Below, in pieces: positions 9,333 to 20,751 of a stretch of DNA of 64,000 nt. Below the pieces are notes generated by a model, which was not told where the DNA came from, searched no databases, and saw nothing but the letters and a program-made list of their open reading frames with translations. Every line of letters starts with the position of its first letter. The stretch's first letter is position 1. This DNA is from Glaciecola sp. (GTDB lineage Bacteria > Pseudomonadota > Gammaproteobacteria > Enterobacterales > Alteromonadaceae). The stretch covers positions 1 to 64,000 of the forward strand of contig JAAZVZ010000013.1 in assembly GCA_018623155.1 (NCBI GenBank). The letters are read 5' to 3'. The position numbers and the translations under genes are program-made.

Positions 9333-9357
9333 AAAGCCGCTGAAAAGCGGCTTTTTT
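9333..9357 (+). terminator. Intrinsic terminator after ssb
   Basis: AAGCCGC-TGAAAA-GCGGCTT followed by a T run; a 7-bp GC-rich stem located 40 bp past the ssb stop. Confidence 0.9.
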
Positions 9358-9437
9358 AGTTCTCTATATAAAATTAACTTATAGAGGCCATGCCTTGATT
9401 GTAAATCCATGTAACTTAACCTAGAATACGGCGATAA

Positions 9438-10511
<1,074 letters not shown>

Positions 10512-10516
10512 CACGC

Positions 10517-10546
10517 AAAGGCAACTTCTGTTGCCTTTTTTGCTTT
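10517..10546 (+). terminator. Intrinsic terminator between mreB and mreC
   Basis: AAAGGCAAC-TTCT-GTTGCCTTT followed by TTTGCTTTT: a perfect 9-bp stem with a 4-base loop and a T-rich tail. It lies directly after mreB, and mreC starts only 20 bp further on, so it probably acts as a partial terminator inside the operon. Confidence 0.85.
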
Positions 10547-10566
10547 TAATCAGATAGTTAATTGAT

Positions 10567-11424
10567 ATGAAACCGATATTTAACATTGGCCCATCTATAG
10601 AATCTCGCTTATTTGTTGCGGTATTCTTTGCTGTTACATTACTGATAGCAGATGGTGTGTATCAATTCTCTAAACCCATCCGGGTGACTCTTAATTCGCT
10701 GGTTTACCCCATCAAGTTTATCGCCTCTTTACCAGGTGAGTTTTTAGAAGAAAGCTCAGCTTTGTTTGTTACTCAAGGTGACTTATTAGCTGAACGCGAA
10801 ATCCTCATTTCCGAAATTATGCAATTGCGTGAAAAGGCCCAGCGATTTGATATTTTAGAAGAAGAAAATGCTCAGTTGCGTAGCTTAATGGATGCACCGC
10901 TTGCACCTGAGTTTGCAAAAACCATTGTTGAGCTTCTGGCGGTCGACAATAGTCCCTATTCTCAACAAGTGCTAGTCAATAAAGGAGCATTAGACGGCGT
11001 CTTTTTATCGCAACCAGTTCTGGATGACCAAGGTATTGTTGGGCAAATTAATGATATCGCGCCAACCGAGAGCCGAGTACTGCTTATCACTGATATTGCA
11101 CATGCCATCCCTGTGCGTATTCTTCGCAATAACGTTAGACTCATTGCCAACGGTTCAGGTAATACAAACCGCCTTAATATTAAATATGTTGCACACAGTG
11201 CAGATATTGAAGTGGGTGATTTACTCGTCAGTTCTGGTTTAGGCGAAGTCTATCCTGCTGGTTATCCAGTTGGCGTTGTTTCTGACATAATTCGCGATGA
11301 AAGCAAACCCTTTGCTCAAGTCAACGCCACCCCTCTTGCACGCTTAGATAGAATTCGTTACTTGTTGCTGCTAGATACTCAAGCACCCCTCACTGGACAA
11401 GCTCAACAGGTTGATACGCAATGA
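10567..11424 (+). CDS. mreC: Rod shape-determining protein MreC
   Basis: MreC is the bitopic inner-membrane scaffold that links MreB and MreD to the PBP2/RodA wall-synthesis machinery. The 285-residue protein has one N-terminal membrane helix (about residues 14-31). A coiled coil follows (about 65-105, LREKAQRFDILEEENAQLRS). Then comes the double beta-barrel periplasmic domain with QQVLVNKGALDGV, GIVGQI and LLVSSGLGEVYPAGYPVG motifs. It overlaps mreD by ATGA, indicating translational coupling. The C-terminal tail beyond about residue 270 is short and polar. Confidence 0.97.
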   Translation: MKPIFNIGPSIESRLFVAVFFAVTLLIADGVYQFSKPIRVTLNSLVYPIKFIASLPGEFLEESSALFVTQGDLLAEREILISEIMQLREKAQRFDILEEENAQLRSLMDAPLAPEFAKTIVELLAVDNSPYSQQVLVNKGALDGVFLSQPVLDDQGIVGQINDIAPTESRVLLITDIAHAIPVRILRNNVRLIANGSGNTNRLNIKYVAHSADIEVGDLLVSSGLGEVYPAGYPVGVVSDIIRDESKPFAQVNATPLARLDRIRYLLLLDTQAPLTGQAQQVDTQ

Positions 11425-11894
11425 TAAATCGCTTTCATGTACATTTTTCTCTATTGGTGTGTACCGTTCTTGAAATCATGCCAATGCCAATTAGTTTTGG
11501 TACTTATCGACCTGATTGGTTATTAATGGGGCTGGTATTTTGGAATATGTTTTTCCCACAGAACATAAACATTGGCATTGCGTTCTTTTACGGGCTCATA
11601 CTGGATGTGTTATTAGGTTACACTCTCGGCATGCATGCGTTGGCATTTTCACTGATCATGTATGTCGCTTCGATACATCATTTGCGATTCAAAAATTATT
11701 CTATCTGGCAACAAAGTGGTATTTTAGGGCTTTATACCGCATTTTTTAACATGGTATTGTTTTGGTTACAGCATTGGTTCAACGATGCCTTTTTCCAACT
11801 AAATTATTTTTGGCCAACGGCCACGACAATGTTTTTATGGCCTTGGTGCTTTTGGTTACTCAATCGCGTTCGCAAAGAACGCTTGCGACATTAA
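11421..11894 (+). CDS. mreD: Rod shape-determining protein MreD
   Basis: MreD is a small polytopic inner-membrane protein of the elongasome. The 157-residue sequence is almost entirely hydrophobic, with about five or six membrane helices and the typical N-terminal segment SFGTYRPDWLLMGLVFWNMF and GLILDVLLGYTLGMHAL. It overlaps mreC by four bases (ATGA), and maf begins 10 bp downstream, so the three genes are surely one transcript. Confidence 0.95.
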   Translation: MINRFHVHFSLLVCTVLEIMPMPISFGTYRPDWLLMGLVFWNMFFPQNINIGIAFFYGLILDVLLGYTLGMHALAFSLIMYVASIHHLRFKNYSIWQQSGILGLYTAFFNMVLFWLQHWFNDAFFQLNYFWPTATTMFLWPWCFWLLNRVRKERLRH

Positions 11895-11904
11895 AGGAAG
11901 CCAA

Positions 11905-12519
11905 ATGTGGCAGCAACAAAGTGAGTTTATTTTAGCGTCCTCCTCTCCTAGACGCATCGAGCTTTTGTCTCAACAAGGACTAAAATTTACCTCTGTGAGT
12001 CCCAATTTGGATGAGACAGTATTGCCCAATGAAGCTCCCGATGCTTACGTACAGCGCTTGGCGATAGCCAAAGCAGAGATCATCGCTCAATCGGTTCCTG
12101 GCGTTTGGGTCATAGGCAGTGATACCACGATCGGTTTTGCCAAGCAAATATTAGGTAAGCCACAAGATGAAGCGCATTGTGTGGCAATGCTGACCTCATT
12201 AAGTGATTCTTCACATCAGGTGTACACGGCAACCGCACTGGTTTGTTGCCATAGTGTCCCGCAGGATACAGATAAGCATATTGAACGCCACGTCGTGTTA
12301 AATACTTCAGTTGTTACGCTGACCCAGATCACAGAGGCGCAAGCTCGAGCTTATTGGCGAACTGGCGAACCTGCAGATAAGGCTGGGAGTTATGCTATAC
12401 AGGGTATCGGGGGCGCCTTTGTTGCTTCATGCGAAGGTAGTTATAGTGCGATTGTTGGGTTACCATTGGTGGAAAGCATCGCGCTATTGCGCAAAGTAGG
12501 AGTTATCGATGAGTGCTGA
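11905..12519 (+). CDS. maf: Maf-family nucleoside triphosphate pyrophosphatase
   Basis: Maf proteins hydrolyse non-canonical or specific nucleoside triphosphates (dTTP/UTP or m7GTP, depending on subfamily) to monophosphates in the cytoplasm. The 204-residue product carries the family start LASSSPRRIELLSQQG, the catalytic stretch VIGSDTTIGF, and the C-terminal DKAGSYAIQGIGGAFV. Position between mreD and rng is conserved in gammaproteobacteria and points to the YhdE-type (dTTP/UTP) subgroup. It overlaps rng by 11 bases. An unusual poorly conserved insert (about residues 110-130, CHSVPQDTDKHIE) lengthens the middle slightly. Confidence 0.95.
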   Translation: MWQQQSEFILASSSPRRIELLSQQGLKFTSVSPNLDETVLPNEAPDAYVQRLAIAKAEIIAQSVPGVWVIGSDTTIGFAKQILGKPQDEAHCVAMLTSLSDSSHQVYTATALVCCHSVPQDTDKHIERHVVLNTSVVTLTQITEAQARAYWRTGEPADKAGSYAIQGIGGAFVASCEGSYSAIVGLPLVESIALLRKVGVIDEC

Positions 12520-13975
12520 GTTATTAATTAACGTTACACCGTCAGAGTCTCGGGTAGCGTTGATTGAGAATGGGATTTTGCAAGAAATCCATATCGAACG
12601 TCACACCAAAAAAGGACTTGTAGGCAATATTTATCGCGGCAAGGTATCTCGTGTTTTGCCGGGTATGCAAGCTGCGTTTGTGGACATCGGATTGGATAAA
12701 GCTGCTTTTTTACATGCCTCGGACATTGCGATTCACTCCGAAGTAGCAGAAGATGTCGCGCCGAGTAATATTGCAACCAAAGACATTCGCGAACTGGTAC
12801 GCGAGGGACAAAGTATCGTCGTACAGGTCGTTAAAGACCCTATTGGAACAAAAGGTGCTCGTCTCACTACAGATATTACTCTGCCATCGCGTTATCTGGT
12901 TTTTATGCCCTCAGTGACGCATGTTGGTGTTTCACAAAGAGTCGAGGACGAAGCAGAACGGCAACGCTTAAAAGAACTGGTTTCACCTTTGTGTGATGAG
13001 CAAGGTGGATTTATATTGCGAACAGCAGCTGAAGGTGTTGCAGGTCCTGAACTAGAACAAGATGCAGCTTTCTTACGGCGATTGTGGGACAAGATTAAAA
13101 GTCGTTCAAGTGACAAAAAACGCTTCGTGTTGTTTGAGGATCTGCCTTTGGCACGACGTGTGATCCGGGACTTTACTGGCACCCCTATTGAGAAAATTCA
13201 AATTGATTCAAAACTTGCTTACCAAGAGCTTGTGGATTTTGTCGCAGAGTATGTCCCCGAGCTCACTGATAAATTGGTTTTGTATACAGGTGACCGACCC
13301 ATCTTTGATTTATACGATGTCGAAAATGAAACCCAACGCGCCCTTAAACGTCGTGTGGACCTGAAATCTGGGGGGTATCTCATCATCGATCAAACCGAAG
13401 CCATGACCACAGTTGATATTAATACAGGAGCGTTTGTTGGACATCGAAACTTAGAACAGACGATATTTAATACCAATGTTGAAGCCACTCAGGCGATTGC
13501 ACGTCAACTTAGATTACGCAATTTAGGCGGTATGATACTAATCGATTTTATCGATATGGAGGAACCTGAGCACCAAAAACGTGTCTTACAATCATTGACT
13601 CTCGCGTGTGCTAAAGATCGCGCTAAAATAAACATTATGGGATTTACGTCTCTTGGCTTAGTTGAGATGACCCGCAAACGCACTCGAGAAAGTCTGGAAC
13701 ATGTACTATGCGATGAGTGTCCAGTCTGTGAAGGCAGGGGAACCGTCAAAACCATAGAGACGGTTTGTTTTGAAATTATGCGAGAGATTGTCCGGGTTAA
13801 CCGCGCTTACGATGCTGACAAATTTGTCGTTTACGCTGCGCCGGCAGTTGCAGATGCATTAATGGGAGAAGAGTTTCCAATGTTGGCAGAAGTTGAAGCG
13901 TTTGTGACTAAGCAAATAAAAGTCCAGACTGAACATCTTTATAGCCAAGACAAATTTGATGTCGTCATGATGTAA
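12509..13975 (+). CDS. rng: Ribonuclease G
   Basis: RNase G is an endoribonuclease that matures the 5' end of 16S rRNA and degrades some mRNAs. The 488-residue protein, about the E. coli length, has an N-terminal S1 domain (around residues 39-120), the 5'-sensor/RNase H region, and the DNase-I-like catalytic core with metal-binding Asp residues in DINTGAFVG and LIDFIDME. The zinc-link motif CPVCEGRG near residue 408 supports tetramer formation. It lacks the long disordered tail of RNase E, which separates the two paralogues. The start overlaps the 3' end of maf. Confidence 0.97.
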   Translation: MSAELLINVTPSESRVALIENGILQEIHIERHTKKGLVGNIYRGKVSRVLPGMQAAFVDIGLDKAAFLHASDIAIHSEVAEDVAPSNIATKDIRELVREGQSIVVQVVKDPIGTKGARLTTDITLPSRYLVFMPSVTHVGVSQRVEDEAERQRLKELVSPLCDEQGGFILRTAAEGVAGPELEQDAAFLRRLWDKIKSRSSDKKRFVLFEDLPLARRVIRDFTGTPIEKIQIDSKLAYQELVDFVAEYVPELTDKLVLYTGDRPIFDLYDVENETQRALKRRVDLKSGGYLIIDQTEAMTTVDINTGAFVGHRNLEQTIFNTNVEATQAIARQLRLRNLGGMILIDFIDMEEPEHQKRVLQSLTLACAKDRAKINIMGFTSLGLVEMTRKRTRESLEHVLCDECPVCEGRGTVKTIETVCFEIMREIVRVNRAYDADKFVVYAAPAVADALMGEEFPMLAEVEAFVTKQIKVQTEHLYSQDKFDVVMM

Positions 13976-14005
13976 TGCAATATAAAATAACGTGAGTATT
14001 GTTAA

Positions 14006-17000
14006 GTGAGTGAAAGTAACACCAGCCATTTTTTACGAAAAAGCATTGCCTTTATTTGGCAGAGCTTTGCGCTGTGTGTGGTGTTGGTCGCAGTGCTACT
14101 TTCTGCCATTCGACTCAGTCTTCCGCATGTTGACAGTATCAATGCTCATGTTTCAAAACTTCTTTCTGAACGTCTTAATGCGGAGGTCTCGATTGAACAG
14201 CTTCAAGGAGATTGGGGCAACGAAGGCCCCACTTTAGAGTTAATTAATTTATCTATCTTTGATAACTCTGAGAATGCGTTCATGGTAGAGCAACTCACTA
14301 TCAGTCTAGATTTATTTGAGTCGTTCGCTCAGATGAACCTCATCACACATGAGTTTGCCCTGCGCAATGCATCGTTGACATTACTTCCACAAGCTACTTA
14401 CGACCTAGACTCAAACAGTGATAACGTTGATGCGTTAGTCCCACTACTGAAAACGCTTTTTATTGAACAGTTGACCTACTTTTCAATCGACAACCTGACG
14501 ATCCAGTTGCTCACAGATGGCTATAAACAAAACTACCGTATAGCAGAGCTCAAATGGCTTAATCGCGATGATCAACATACTGGGATTGGGAGCATATTAA
14601 GTGCTGATTCACAATTTGAACTAGCAACATTGTCTATCGCACTGACTGGTGGTGCCGATAATTTAGAAGGACAGATTCATTTTGCTGCTGATGCCTTACC
14701 AGTGCGTGATTTACTACCGATAAAACTTCGTGAACACGTATCTCAAAGCAGTGTTTTATCCAGCTCAGCATGGGTCGATATTCAGGCTAACAGGATCACT
14801 CAAGTGACGGGTAATGTCGAGCCGTCGAATATCCTCATCCAAAATAATGAGCAACTACTCACGATTATGACGGACCAATTTAATTGGGTTATGCGTCCTG
14901 AAAATGAATACTGGTCGGTATCCCTAAATGACATTGCTCTGCAGATAAATGATGTTGTAACTAACACGACATTTGAAGGGCGTTTATACACCAACGGCCA
15001 AAGTGAATTCACTTTAGCCAACCCAGTCCCAATGGCTGTGCTTGAGCCCATTTTGACGATTGTCAATCCCAGCCAAACACCTTTAACTCTGACTGGAGAA
15101 CTCGCACAAGCTCAACTATTTTGGCTGTCAGATGATGAACAAGCAGGGTTTTTACGCCTTGCTGAGGCGGGTTGGAAAGCACAAGATTACGTCGGCATAA
15201 ACAATCTTAACGTCAGCACATATTGGCATCGAATCGGATCACAGGCACATTTAAGAACCACGGTTGATGCTATGGATGGTACGATATTTACCCGTTCACA
15301 TACCCTTGCTGATGATGTGCCTTACTCTAAATTATCAGCAGATATTTTTGCCAGTATTGACGACAATTCATTTGTCATAGCGCCAAGTACTCTTTCACTG
15401 AAAAGTGAATTAACAGACGTATTTGTGTCTGCGCAATACGATGAGCGCTTACAGTTAGAAGCCACCTTAGAACCTGATACAGTCAAAAACGTAATAGCCT
15501 TACTACCGACGGAATTGATGGGTAAACAAACCTATCAATATTTGATGCGTGCTTTGAATACAGAAAGCCAAACCGGCACAGTCAAACATGCATCGTTATT
15601 GTGGGATGGCGTACCATCGGAATTTCCTTTTGCCGACAACAATGGGGTATTCCAAGCTCAGATAGTGATCGAAGCAGCCGATTTTGTCTTTGCCCCAGAT
15701 TGGCCAATGTTAGAAGAGCTATCCTTGACTTTAGATTTTGTCAACTCAGACTTATTCATGTATTCACCGACTGCGACCTTGGGTGACGTTGCGGTAAAGG
15801 ATATGCATGCATCCATTCCGGGTTTGAGCAGTCAATCTGTCTTAACTATTGATGCGCAAGGTAGCGGTACTGGCTTTGCTGTGTCACAAGTAATGCAACA
15901 ATCGAGCTTAGCGAATTCATTAGGCAAAGTGTTAACGGAAAATGTCATTATTTCTAATGCTTTATCCGCTCAGTTAAACTTAACTATACCGCTTAGTGAC
16001 TCAAAAGTTGATGCAAAAGGTAAGGTCAATTTTGACGAGAATTATGTGCTCATCAAAAATATCGATGCAGAACTCAAAAATGTGACCGGGGAATTGACAT
16101 TCAATAATGCTAATATTACCGCGCCATCTTTGAATGCTCTACTCCTAGAGCAAATGATCGATTTAGACTTGTTATTAGCCCCAAAAGAGTCTGGCTATCA
16201 GGCAGAAATCAAACTCAATGGTGATTTTGATAGTGCTCAGATAGCGAGTGAAGTTAATCCACGCTACGCAAAGTTAACCTCTGGCAATATCCCCTGGCAA
16301 GCAAAAGTTGACTTACAATTTCCCACTGATGGGGAGTTTGCTTACGCGGTATCACTTGATGCTAATTTGATGTCAAGTGAATGGTATTTGCCCGCACCAT
16401 TTGCCGATGCCAGAGAGTTGACGCTCTCACTTACTGGCGATACCAAATTCAGTCAGGTAGAAACTCAGTTAGATAATGCGGTTTATTTTAATGGTTCATT
16501 ACCTCATGCCGAAATGCAATTTTCGCGGGCGCACCTGCGCATTGGCGATGCTTCACCTCTAGCCAATATGGGGACAGGTTTTAGTATTTCAGCTGCACTA
16601 GATAAGCTTGAGGTACTGCAATGGTATAGTACAATCAATCACTTATTGGATACTGAACACAACACAAATAACGCGCTCTTTGCACCACCTGAACGTATCT
16701 TTATCGATACGGATGCGCTGCTCATTGCCGGCCAGACTTTGCATAATGTGGCAGCCACCGTTAAGCAATCAGATGATAATTGGCAAATTGAACTCAGCGC
16801 AGATGAAACTCGAGCGGAAGCAAATTTATATAATGATTGGCTCGGTGCTGGGATCGTGATTAACGCACAGTATATCGATTTGCCGACATGGTCTGACACG
16901 ACAAAGTCCACTCAGGTCGCTTGGCAAGAAATGAATCTTCCACCGATTCGTTTCACCTGCTACAAGTGCAGTATATTAGGTAATGATTTTGGCAAAATTG

Positions 17001-17866
17001 TCATGCACACTGAACCAAACGCAGAAGGCGTCGCGATTGAAGAACTCCGTATAGAGAACTCTGAGGGGACTTTGTTTGCCTCAGGTCAGTGGCGTTTTTC
17101 CAATAGCGAGCGTTTCGCAGATACCCAGATTAATGGCGTCTTAGATGCTCGAGATTTTGGGCGGTTCTTAGAGCGATTCAACTTTGACTCAGGCATTGTC
17201 GACTCCAGTGCTGATTTTGATTTTGCCATAGGCTGGACTGATACACCGATGGATTTCAATTTTGAAAACCTTTATGGAGAGATAGATTGGTCCCTTTCAG
17301 ATGGTTACTTGACCGAGGTCAGTGATAGAGGATCTCGAATTTTTACATTGGTTTCACTAGAATCTTTAGTTCGGAAATTGAGTTTAGATTTTCGTGATGT
17401 GTTTGCTCAAGGTTTTTTCTATGACGAGATAAGCGGCACGATGAATATTGAGCAAGGCGTAGCAAGTACCCAAGATACCGTTGTCGATGGCGGCGCTGGT
17501 GAAATTGAAATTACAGGTTTTACTGATTTGGTCGCACAAGAGCTCAATTATAACGTGTCATTTACTCCTGATGTAACCGGTAACTTGCCAGCACTAGTGT
17601 ACTTTATGGTAAATCCCCCTACTGCTATTGCCGCTATTGCCGTAAACCAAGTACTCACTGAAGCTAAAGTGTTTTCAAACATCAACTATTCAGTCACTGG
17701 TTCATTTTCTGAACCGGTCATTGAAGAGCTCGGTCGTACTAGTGCCGATATTCAACTTCCAGCCCGTCTCGGAGCAGAGCTTCCACCTGAACCGGTACGC
17801 CCAATAAGCAATCTGGATAAACAAGGGATCCCCATTGCTGAACCACAGGGTAATAACGGTGGATGA
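14006..17866 (+). CDS. yhdP: YhdP-family AsmA-like envelope protein (GTG start)
   Basis: YhdP, with TamB and YdbH, is thought to bridge the periplasm and move phospholipids to the outer membrane. The 1286-residue product, close to the usual 1260-1300, has one N-terminal membrane helix (about residues 12-34) followed by the DUF3971 region and a long beta-rich repeating groove. The conserved FTCYKCSILGNDFG segment lies near residue 985. The AsmA-like C-terminal part includes DWSLSDGYLTEVSDRGSRIF. The start is GTG. The downstream nitrilase-type gene overlaps its stop by eight bases, and this arrangement after rng is conserved in gammaproteobacteria. Confidence 0.94.
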   Translation: MSESNTSHFLRKSIAFIWQSFALCVVLVAVLLSAIRLSLPHVDSINAHVSKLLSERLNAEVSIEQLQGDWGNEGPTLELINLSIFDNSENAFMVEQLTISLDLFESFAQMNLITHEFALRNASLTLLPQATYDLDSNSDNVDALVPLLKTLFIEQLTYFSIDNLTIQLLTDGYKQNYRIAELKWLNRDDQHTGIGSILSADSQFELATLSIALTGGADNLEGQIHFAADALPVRDLLPIKLREHVSQSSVLSSSAWVDIQANRITQVTGNVEPSNILIQNNEQLLTIMTDQFNWVMRPENEYWSVSLNDIALQINDVVTNTTFEGRLYTNGQSEFTLANPVPMAVLEPILTIVNPSQTPLTLTGELAQAQLFWLSDDEQAGFLRLAEAGWKAQDYVGINNLNVSTYWHRIGSQAHLRTTVDAMDGTIFTRSHTLADDVPYSKLSADIFASIDDNSFVIAPSTLSLKSELTDVFVSAQYDERLQLEATLEPDTVKNVIALLPTELMGKQTYQYLMRALNTESQTGTVKHASLLWDGVPSEFPFADNNGVFQAQIVIEAADFVFAPDWPMLEELSLTLDFVNSDLFMYSPTATLGDVAVKDMHASIPGLSSQSVLTIDAQGSGTGFAVSQVMQQSSLANSLGKVLTENVIISNALSAQLNLTIPLSDSKVDAKGKVNFDENYVLIKNIDAELKNVTGELTFNNANITAPSLNALLLEQMIDLDLLLAPKESGYQAEIKLNGDFDSAQIASEVNPRYAKLTSGNIPWQAKVDLQFPTDGEFAYAVSLDANLMSSEWYLPAPFADARELTLSLTGDTKFSQVETQLDNAVYFNGSLPHAEMQFSRAHLRIGDASPLANMGTGFSISAALDKLEVLQWYSTINHLLDTEHNTNNALFAPPERIFIDTDALLIAGQTLHNVAATVKQSDDNWQIELSADETRAEANLYNDWLGAGIVINAQYIDLPTWSDTTKSTQVAWQEMNLPPIRFTCYKCSILGNDFGKIVMHTEPNAEGVAIEELRIENSEGTLFASGQWRFSNSERFADTQINGVLDARDFGRFLERFNFDSGIVDSSADFDFAIGWTDTPMDFNFENLYGEIDWSLSDGYLTEVSDRGSRIFTLVSLESLVRKLSLDFRDVFAQGFFYDEISGTMNIEQGVASTQDTVVDGGAGEIEITGFTDLVAQELNYNVSFTPDVTGNLPALVYFMVNPPTAIAAIAVNQVLTEAKVFSNINYSVTGSFSEPVIEELGRTSADIQLPARLGAELPPEPVRPISNLDKQGIPIAEPQGNNGG

Positions 17867-18692
17867 GCTTGAGCTTGTTGCCATACAGTTAGTTTCGGTT
17901 CCCGATGTGGCAGCAAATTTGGTTCAGGTGAACAAACAGCTTTCTGATTGGCAATCTCAGCGAACTTCATCACTTCCTGCCCTGGTAGTTTTGCCGGAGT
18001 GTTTTGCGTTTTTTGGTGGCAGTGAACAAGCCCAACTAACTCTATTAGAGCAGGATATGCAGGCGCGTATCACAAAGTGGTGTTGTGAGACGGCTCAACA
18101 ATATGGCATTTGGTTAGTGACTGGTTCTATACCCACTCCGAGCATTGAATCGAGTAAACTTCGAGCAACCTCATGGTTAGTGAATCCCGCAGGTAAAATC
18201 TGTGCTGAGTATAACAAGGTGCATTTGTTTGATGTAGATATCGCAGACAACACTCGCGCTTATCGGGAATCAGCTACTACATTAGCAGGAGATCAAGCCG
18301 TCACTTACTCTGGAGAAATTGGTCATATTGGCATGGCGATTTGCTATGACTTGCGATTTAGCGCGTTATTCAATGCAATGAGTGCAAAAAAACCATTAGA
18401 TGTCATTGTGTTACCCGCTGCTTTTACCTACACTACAGGTAAAGCACATTGGCACAATTTGCTATCCGCCCGCGCAATTGAATACCAAAGCTATGTAGTT
18501 GCGGCCAATCAGGGCGGCCTGCATGCCAACGGTCGGGAAACTTTCGGGCATACCGTAATTTATTCACCTTGGGGCGAACTCATCGCTTTAATAGAACAAG
18601 GTAACGGCTGGATCAGTTGCCATCTCGACCATAAAGCTCAAGAACATATTCGCCAAGCCATTCCAATGGCACAGCACCGCAAAGTATTTTAG
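17859..18692 (+). CDS. Carbon-nitrogen hydrolase (nitrilase superfamily; probable deaminated-glutathione amidase)
   Basis: The sequence has the complete Glu-Lys-Cys triad of the nitrilase superfamily: Glu in VLPECFAFF, Lys in [11 protein letters not shown], and Cys in [14 protein letters not shown]. The KVHLFDVDI and ICYDLRF signatures are those of the Nit1/YbeM branch, which cleans up deaminated glutathione, so that is the most likely reaction. I prefer the GTG at 17859 (277 residues), preceded by CAGGG and overlapping the yhdP stop by eight bases, over the TTG at 17835 in the track. It is translationally linked to yhdP and lies 8 bp before tldD. Confidence 0.85.
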   Translation: MDELELVAIQLVSVPDVAANLVQVNKQLSDWQSQRTSSLPALVVLPECFAFFGGSEQAQLTLLEQDMQARITKWCCETAQQYGIWLVTGSIPTPSIESSKLRATSWLVNPAGKICAEYNKVHLFDVDIADNTRAYRESATTLAGDQAVTYSGEIGHIGMAICYDLRFSALFNAMSAKKPLDVIVLPAAFTYTTGKAHWHNLLSARAIEYQSYVVAANQGGLHANGRETFGHTVIYSPWGELIALIEQGNGWISCHLDHKAQEHIRQAIPMAQHRKVF

Positions 18693-18700
18693 GAGACGCT

Positions 18701-20149
18701 GTGAGTTTAGCTGATGTACAACACAATTTGTTAGATGCTTCCGATATCAGTCTTACACAAATTGAACAGACGTTTGAGATATTCGATACGCATCAAGTTG
18801 ATTATGCTGATATGTATTTCCAATCATCACAACATGAGGCTTGGGTACTAGAAGACGGCATTATAAAAAACGGCAGCTATAACATCGAGCGCGGAGTAGG
18901 GGTTCGAGCAATTAGTGGTGAAAAAACCGGTTTTGCATACTCCGATGATATTAACCTCACTGCACTTAAAGATGCCAGTAAAGCCGCTCGAGGTATCGCC
19001 CCAAAACTCAATGTCACTCCGGACCGAAAACATTTGCAAAGTCAACATGCTGTGCAAATGTACATGAGTGATAACCCATTATTGGCAATGGCAGAAGAAG
19101 AAAAAATTGCATTGTTAAAAGCATGTGATCAGTATATTCGAGCACAAGCGCCCAATGCAGAGCAGGTAAGCGTTTCGATTACAGGTGTGTATGAAGAAAT
19201 ATTGATTATTGCCACCGATGGGACGTTGGCATCCGATATTCGTCCCCTTATTCGCTTGAATATTTCAGTATTACTCGAAGAAAACGGTCGCCGTGAACGT
19301 GGTGGTTCGGGTGCCGGTGGACGATACGCGTATGCGTTTTTTACTGCCGAAAACAATGGCATACCATTTTATCAAACTGTTGCCGATGAAGCTTTGCACA
19401 TGGCTCGAATCAATCTTCAAGCCGAGGCAGCACCTGCTGGGAATATGCCGGTTGTTTTAGGTGCGGGCTGGCCTGGTGTATTATTGCACGAAGCAGTTGG
19501 TCATGGTTTGGAAGGAGATTTTAACCGCAAAGGCGCCTCAACCTTTTCAGGCAGAATTGGGGAACAAGTCGCCGCTAAGGGAGTCACAGTAGTCGATGAT
19601 GGGACGATTCCAGATCGTCGAGGCTCGTTGAGTGTTGATGATGAAGGGACACCTTCTGGTTATAATGTCTTGATTGAAGATGGGATTTTGCGTGGGTACA
19701 TGCAAGACAAACACAATGCTCATCTGATGGGCGTTGCACCAACCGGCAATGGCCGCCGTGAATCTTATTCGCATTTACCGATGCCGCGGATGACCAATAC
19801 TTACATGCTAGGAGGTGAGCACAATCCAGATGAGATCATCAGCAGTGTAAAACAAGGTATCTATGCGCCTAATTTTGGTGGTGGTCAAGTGGATATCACC
19901 TCCGGAAAATTCGTATTTTCTACCTCAGAAGCCTACTTGATTGAGTACGGTAAGGTCACTACGCCCATAAAAGGCGCAACGTTAATCGGCAATGGTCCAG
20001 ATGTCATGGGCAAAATCTCTATGATTGGCAACGACATGCATTTAGACCGCGGGGTCGGCGTATGCGGCAAAGATGGCCAGAGCGTTCCTGTTGGGGTTGG
20101 CCAGCCGACCCTCAAAGTAGATGAGCTGACCGTTGGTGGTACTCAATAA
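18701..20149 (+). CDS. tldD: Metalloprotease subunit TldD (GTG start)
   Basis: TldD forms a heterodimeric zinc protease with TldE/PmbA that degrades unfolded peptides and matures some ribosomal peptides such as microcins; TldD supplies the metal site. The 482-residue protein has the HExxxH-type motif [11 protein letters not shown] near residue 264, [23 protein letters not shown], and the C-terminal Gly-rich segment. The GTG start has a perfect AGGAGA ribosome site. The partner gene pmbA lies 600 bp downstream on the same strand, with darP on the opposite strand in between. Confidence 0.97.
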   Translation: MSLADVQHNLLDASDISLTQIEQTFEIFDTHQVDYADMYFQSSQHEAWVLEDGIIKNGSYNIERGVGVRAISGEKTGFAYSDDINLTALKDASKAARGIAPKLNVTPDRKHLQSQHAVQMYMSDNPLLAMAEEEKIALLKACDQYIRAQAPNAEQVSVSITGVYEEILIIATDGTLASDIRPLIRLNISVLLEENGRRERGGSGAGGRYAYAFFTAENNGIPFYQTVADEALHMARINLQAEAAPAGNMPVVLGAGWPGVLLHEAVGHGLEGDFNRKGASTFSGRIGEQVAAKGVTVVDDGTIPDRRGSLSVDDEGTPSGYNVLIEDGILRGYMQDKHNAHLMGVAPTGNGRRESYSHLPMPRMTNTYMLGGEHNPDEIISSVKQGIYAPNFGGGQVDITSGKFVFSTSEAYLIEYGKVTTPIKGATLIGNGPDVMGKISMIGNDMHLDRGVGVCGKDGQSVPVGVGQPTLKVDELTVGGTQ

Positions 20150-20668
20150 TTATTTGATCTGTGCTTTGAGATACTGAAATATTTCGCGTGATGCTTTAGG
20201 TGGTTTATTTTGTTCAGCTTGTTTTTTGGCCTGACGCGCAAGCTGACGAAGATGTTGACGGTCGAGCTGAGGATGTGCTTCTAGCACCTCATTAATCCCA
20301 TCGTCACCCCGAGCAACAATGTCATCTCGGGTTTGCTCTAGGGCATGAAAGGCTTGAACAACTTGGCGCTGAGCGACGTTGAGCATCGTCATTTGATGCG
20401 CTATCTCTGGAGTATTATCGCGTTGACGCAAGAGTTTGCCGATAAACGATAATTGACGGCGATAACCGTCTTTTTTTCGATTGATTTTTTGCGCAAGGGT
20501 GATTGCTTCTAATAACTCGTCATCCAAGTCAAATTCTTTGAGTTTGGCAGGCGCCAAATCGACGAGTTTTTTGCCCAAATCGACCAACTCTTTTGCTTCT
20601 TGCTTGAGTTGGGTTTTACTAATAAATTCGGGTTCGTTGTTGTCTTGAACATCATCAAATTCGGACAT
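20150..20668 (-). CDS. darP: Ribosome biogenesis protein DarP (YjgA, DUF615)
   Basis: DarP/YjgA is a small helical factor that binds 50S precursors and aids late assembly near the peptidyl-transferase centre. The product (172 residues from the ATG at 20668; the track begins six codons earlier at a GTG) shows the family sequence SKTQLKQEAKELVDLGKKLVDL, YRRQLSFIGKLLRQRD and the C-terminal NKPPKASREIFQYLK. It ends directly against the tldD stop and lies between tldD and pmbA on the opposite strand; the pairing of darP with pmbA is conserved in gammaproteobacteria. The start choice is uncertain. Confidence 0.94.
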   Translation of the reverse strand: MSEFDDVQDNNEPEFISKTQLKQEAKELVDLGKKLVDLAPAKLKEFDLDDELLEAITLAQKINRKKDGYRRQLSFIGKLLRQRDNTPEIAHQMTMLNVAQRQVVQAFHALEQTRDDIVARGDDGINEVLEAHPQLDRQHLRQLARQAKKQAEQNKPPKASREIFQYLKAQIK

Positions 20669-20751
20669 AGATAGATTGCCTGTCACAGTGAGCGCTTTTA
20701 ATATAAGTGCTATTGTACCAAGACCGGCCCTACAATGGATAGAAGTTTTAT